Origin: Motacilla alba alba
Taxonomy: Eukaryota > Chordata > Aves > Passeriformes > Motacillidae
Assembly: GCF_015832195.1 (NCBI RefSeq)
Contig: NC_052017.1
Coordinates: 55,396,152 to 55,460,151, forward strand
Direction of reading: 5' to 3'
DNA: 64,000 nt
Position numbers and translations under genes: made by a program. The number at the start of each line of letters is the position of its first letter. Position 1 is the stretch's first letter. The notes beneath the pieces are model-generated. The model saw only the letters and a list, made by a program, of their open reading frames with translations. It did not search any database and was not told where the DNA came from. Below, piece by piece: positions 60,319-64,000 of this stretch.

Positions 60319-63300
60319 GTGCAGTGCAAAAGACCAAAAGAGGCAAGAAGTGACTTCTGAGACATGCACGAGCAGGGGAAATCATCAACGATCCAGACAA
60401 AAGTGAGAAGGTAAGAGATGCGAGACACGGTGTAGAGAGTGAAAAAAGAACCAAAACCATCTCCGAAATGAATGGTATCAAATGGCATGAGATGCCATGA
60501 GGTGCAGGGACACGGAGCAAAGCTGGCCCCATTGATTCCCTTTGAAATCGCAAGCTTTCCATTCCCTACCAAAAAGGAAATCTTTTCTGGCAGGGAAAAA
60601 GATCTTGCAACAGAGAAAAGAAAGACGGAAAACACTCAGGCAATGAGATATCATCAAATGCAGTGCAATTAAAAAATAATACCCAAAACCCGGTAATTTC
60701 AGACATGTGCGGACTGCAATCACTTAGTCTGTAATCAATGGAGGTGCAAGGCAGAGGGCCCAACAAGGCCAAAACTGACCTGACTGATGCTGCAAAATAA
60801 GGGGGAAAAAAATCAAAGAGCAAGACGCAACTCAGAAGAGAAGAAAGGATGGACTAGGCATAGAGAGTGAATACAAATAGTTCTTCTCCCCATTGGAAGA
60901 CATTAAATGGCTTCGAATGCCATGAGGTGCAGGGACATGGAGCAAAGCTTGCCCCATTGATTCCCTTTGAAATCGCAAGCTTTCCATTCCCTTCAATTCA
61001 CAAAGTCCTTTTGGGAAGGGACACGAAAAATCGCGCAAAAGGAAGGCTCACAAATGCTGAGGAAAGGAGACATGATCAAATGCAATGCAACTGAAATAAA
61101 AGCAAAACCCAGACATTTCGGACATGGAGGGACTACAAGCGATTGGTCAGCCAAATCTTGAGGGGCAGTGCAGAGGGCCCAACAAGGCCAAAACTGACCT
61201 GACTGATGCTGCAAAATAAGGGGGAAAAAAATCAAAGAGCAAGACGCAACTCAGAAGAGAAGAAAGGATGGACTAGGCATAGAGAGTGAATACAAATAGT
61301 TCTTCTCCCCATTGGAAGACATTAAATGGCTTCGAATGCCATGAGGTGCAGGGACATGGAGCAAAGCTGGCCCCATTGATTCCCTTTGAAATTGCAAGCT
61401 TTCCATTCCCTTCCATTCACAAAGTCCTTTTGGGAAGGGACACGAAAAATCGCGCAAAAGGAAGGCTCACAAATGCTGAGGAAAGGAGACATGATCAAAT
61501 GCAATGCAACTGAAAATAAAAGCAAAACCCAGACATTTCGGACATGGAGGGACTACAAGCGATTGGTCAGCCAAATCATGAGGGGCAGTGCAGAGGGCCC
61601 AACAAGGCCAAAACTGACCTGACTGATGCTGCAAAATCAGGGGGAAAAAAAATCAAAGAGCAAGACGCAACACAGAAGAGAAGAAAGGATGGACTAGGCA
61701 TAGAGAGTGAATACAAATAGTTCTTCTCCCCATTGGAAGACATCAAATGGCATGGAATGCCATGAGGTGCAGGGACATGGAGCAAAGCTGGCCCCATTGA
61801 TTCCCTTTGAAATCGCAAGCTTCCCATTCCCTTCCCAAAACAGAAATCTTTTCTGGCAGGGAAAAAGATCTTGCAACAGAGAAAAGAAAGACGGAAAGCA
61901 CTCAGGCAATGAGATATCATCAAATGCACTGCAATTAAAAAATAAAACCCAAAACCCGGTAATTTCAGACATGTGCGCACTGCAATCACTTAGTCTGTAA
62001 TCAATGGAGGTGCAAGGCACAGGGCCCAACAAGGCCAAAACTGACCTGACAGATGCTGCAAAATAAGGGGGAAAAAAATCAAAGAGCAAGACGCAACTCA
62101 GAAGAGAAGAAAGGATGGACTAGGCATAGAGAGTGAATACAAATAGTTCTTCTCCCCATTGGAAGACATCAAATGGCATGGAATGCCATGAGGTGCAGGG
62201 ATATGGAGCAAAGCTTGCCCAATTGATTCCCTTTGAAATTGCAAGCTTTCCATTCCCTTCCATTCACAAAGTCCTTTTGGGAAGGGAAACGAAAAATCGC
62301 GCAAAAGGAAGGCTCACAAATGCTGAGGAAAGGAGACATGATCAAATGCAATGCAACTGAAAATAAAAGCAAAACCCAGACATTTCGGACATGGAGGGAC
62401 TACAAGCGATTGGTCAGCCAAATCTTGAGGGGCAGTGCAGAGGGCCCAACAAGGCCAAAACTGACCTGACTGATGCTGCAAAATAAGGGGGAAAAAATCA
62501 AAGAGCAAGACGCAACTCAGAAGAGAAGAAAGGATGGACTAGGCATAGAGAGTGAATACAAATAGTTCTTCTCCCCATTGGAAGACATTAAATGGCTTCG
62601 AATGCCATGAGGTGCAGGGACATGGAGCAAAGCTGGCCCCATTGATTCCCTTTGAAATCGCAAGCTTTCCATTCCCTTCAATTCACAAAGTCCTTTTGGG
62701 AAGGGACACGAAAAATCGCGCAAAAGGAAGGCTCACAAATGCTGAGGAAAGGAGACATGATCAAATGCAATGCAACTGAAATAAAAGCAAAACCCAGACA
62801 TTTCGGACATGGAGGGACTACAAGCGATTGGTCAGCCAAATCATGAGGGGCAGTGCAGAGGGCCCAACAAGGCCAAAACTGACCTGACTGATGCTGCAAA
62901 ATAAGGGGGAAAAAAATCAAAGAGCAAGACGCAACACAGAAGAGAAGAAAGGATGGACTAGGCATAGAGAGTGAATACAAATAGTTCTTCTCCCCATTGG
63001 AAGACATTAAATGGCTTCGAATGCCATGAGGTGCAGGGACATGGAGCAAAGCTGGCCCAATTGATTCCCTTTGAAATCGCAAGCTTTCCATTCCCTTCAA
63101 TTCACAAAGTCCTTTTGGGAAGGGACACGAAAAATCGCGCAAAAGGAAGGCTCACAAATGCTGAGGAAAGGAGACATGATCAAATGCAATGCAACTGAAA
63201 ATAAAAGCAAAACCCAGACATTTCGGACATGGAGGGACTACAAGCGATTGGTCAGCCAAATCTTGAGGGGCAGTGCAGAGGGCCCAACAAGGCCAGAACT

Positions 63301-63689
63301 GACCTGACTGATGCTGCAAAATAAGGGGGAAAAAAATCAAAGAGCAAGACGCAACTCAGAAGAGAAGAAAGGATGGACTAGGCATAGAGAGTGAATACAA
63401 ACAGTTCTTCTCCCCATTGGAAGACATCAAATGGCATGGAATGCCATGAGGTGCAGGGACATGGAGCAAAGCTTGCCCAATTGATTCCCTTTGAAATTGC
63501 AAGCTTTCCATTCCCTTCCATTCACAAAGTCCTTTTGGGAAGGGACACGAAAAATCGCGCAAGAGGAAGGCTCACAAATGCTGAGGAAAGGAGATATGAT
63601 CAAATGCAATGCAATTGAAAACTAAAAGCCAAAACCCAGACATTTTGGACATGGAGGGACTACAAGCGATTGGTCAGCCAAATCATGAG
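60319..63689 (+). repeat. Block 36: 8 monomers, diverged B plus an internal A/B chimera (3,371 bp)
   Basis: B is the most diverged copy in the window: ACTTCTGAGACATGCACG (one base short), CATCAACGATCCAGAC, AAAAGTGAGAAGG, CACGGTGTAGAGAGTG and CATTCCCTACC. The order is B, C, A, A/B chimera, C, A, A, A. It therefore behaves as two 4-monomer blocks, the second of which lacks a B left half. Confidence 0.92.
61523..61950 (+). repeat. A/B chimeric monomer
   Basis: The left part is A (GGGCCC, GAGAGTGAATAC, GGCATGGAATGCC, ACATGG with T at 61788). The right part is B (CTTCCCATTCCC with C at 61823, AACAGAAATC, GATCTTGC, GATATCATC). The switch falls in a 35 bp stretch (61788-61823) where A and B read the same. 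A C monomer (GCGCACTGC) follows as after any B. Private: ACGGAAAGCACTC and GCACTGCAATT. Confidence 0.93.
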
Positions 63690-64000
63690 GTGCAGTGCAA
63701 AAGACCAAAAGAGGCAAGAAGTGACTTCAGAGACAATGCACGAGCAGGGGAAATCATCAAGGAGCAAGACAGGAGTGAGAGGGTAAGAGATGCGGGACAT
63801 GGCGTAGAGAGTGAAAAAAGAACAAGAAACATCTCCCAAATGAATGGCAGCAAATGGCATGAGATGCCATGAGGTGCAGGGACACGGAGCAAAGCTGGCC
63901 CCATTGATTCCCTTTGAAATCGCAAGCTTCCCATTCCCTTCCCAAAACAGAAATCTTTTCTGGCAGAGAAAAAGATCTTGCAACAGAGAAAAGAAAGACG
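63690..64000 (+). repeat. Partial block 37: B, cut by the window edge
   Basis: Standard B left and middle part (CACGAGCAGG, GCGGGACATGG, CTTCCCATTCCC) with private CTGGCAGAGAAAAAG. The left arm has CAAGCGATTGG rather than the usual CAAGGATTGG. Confidence 0.92.

Larger units (their letters stand above)
1..64000 (+). repeat. Satellite DNA array, higher-order B-C-A(n) organisation
   Basis: The same roughly 420 bp sequence recurs without interruption from the first base to the last, always in the same orientation. Three main monomer classes (A, B, C) and one minor class (D) are arranged as B-C followed by 0 to 6 further monomers. B-to-B distances fall close to multiples of 420 bp plus about 7 bp. 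Neither edge of the array lies in the window. Seen directly: periodicity, class order, strand uniformity. Inferred: heterochromatic location and growth by unequal exchange. I do not recognise the family. Confidence 0.98.

Noticed and set aside
1..64000. CRISPR array or bacterial repeat region
   Set aside because: Repeats are about 420 bp, contiguous and without unique spacers. There are no bacterial genes, and CpG decay fits a methylated eukaryotic genome.
1..64000. Assignment to a named satellite family or species, including the cetacean satellite of about 422 bp that I recall by length
   Set aside because: Length alone is not identity, I recall that family as more GC-rich than this sequence, and I recognise no diagnostic words. 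A search against repeat libraries would be needed.

Overview
The whole 64 kb window is one uninterrupted tandem-repeat (satellite DNA) array. I find no protein-coding gene, RNA gene, transposon, CRISPR array or non-satellite spacer. About 152 monomers of 420-427 bp stand head to tail on the same strand. The reference monomer (1-420) is A 36.9 %, G 25.0 %, C 20.7 %, T 17.4 % by hand count, with 8 CpG against about 22 expected. The variable positions are largely CpG to TpG/CpA changes. Long monomers, higher-order structure and CpG decay point to a eukaryote with cytosine methylation (plant or vertebrate-like). I do not recognise the satellite family and cannot name the taxon. A centromeric, pericentromeric or other heterochromatic location is an inference only.

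The array has a two-tier grammar. There are three common monomer classes: A (about 420 bp), B (about 426 bp, diverged) and C (about 421 bp, with a B-like left end and an A-like right end), plus a rarer A-like class D. B is always followed by C, and C is followed by a run of A/D monomers whose length varies. Using the B-specific start (GTGCAGTGCAAAAG) as a marker, I located 37 B units, at 901, 2586, 4695, 5963, 8071, 10179, 11868, 12715, 14401, 16511, 17360, 18172, 19858, 21968, 23656, 24924, 26191, 27879, 29146, 30413, 32514, 33779, 35886, 37570, 38839, 41783, 44309, 45995, 47680, 49366, 51471, 53156, 54841, 56525, 58631, 60319 and 63690. The 36 complete B-to-B blocks hold 2 (3 blocks), 3 (7), 4 (14), 5 (9), 6 (1), 7 (1) or 8 (1) monomers.

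Regions. 1-23 kb is the most diverse part: it holds nearly all B' variants, all six D monomers, and a near-identical 5.46 kb tandem duplication (about 12.0-17.25 and 17.45-22.71 kb). 23-39 kb has shorter blocks, a B'' variant, a regional C marker, and 1.7 kb and 4.2 kb duplications. 39-45 kb has the longest A runs (7-mer and 6-mer blocks). 45-58 kb is dominated by about 1,685 bp four-monomer blocks inside a second tandem duplication of about 5.475 kb. 58-64 kb contains the most diverged B and an A/B chimeric monomer.

Open reading frames occur in every monomer, mostly on the minus strand. They follow from the purine-rich plus strand and a monomer length divisible by three, and I do not annotate them as genes. 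The interest of the window lies in its recombination record: dated-looking duplications, mapped exchange points, small slippage deletions and block-size changes in units of one monomer.
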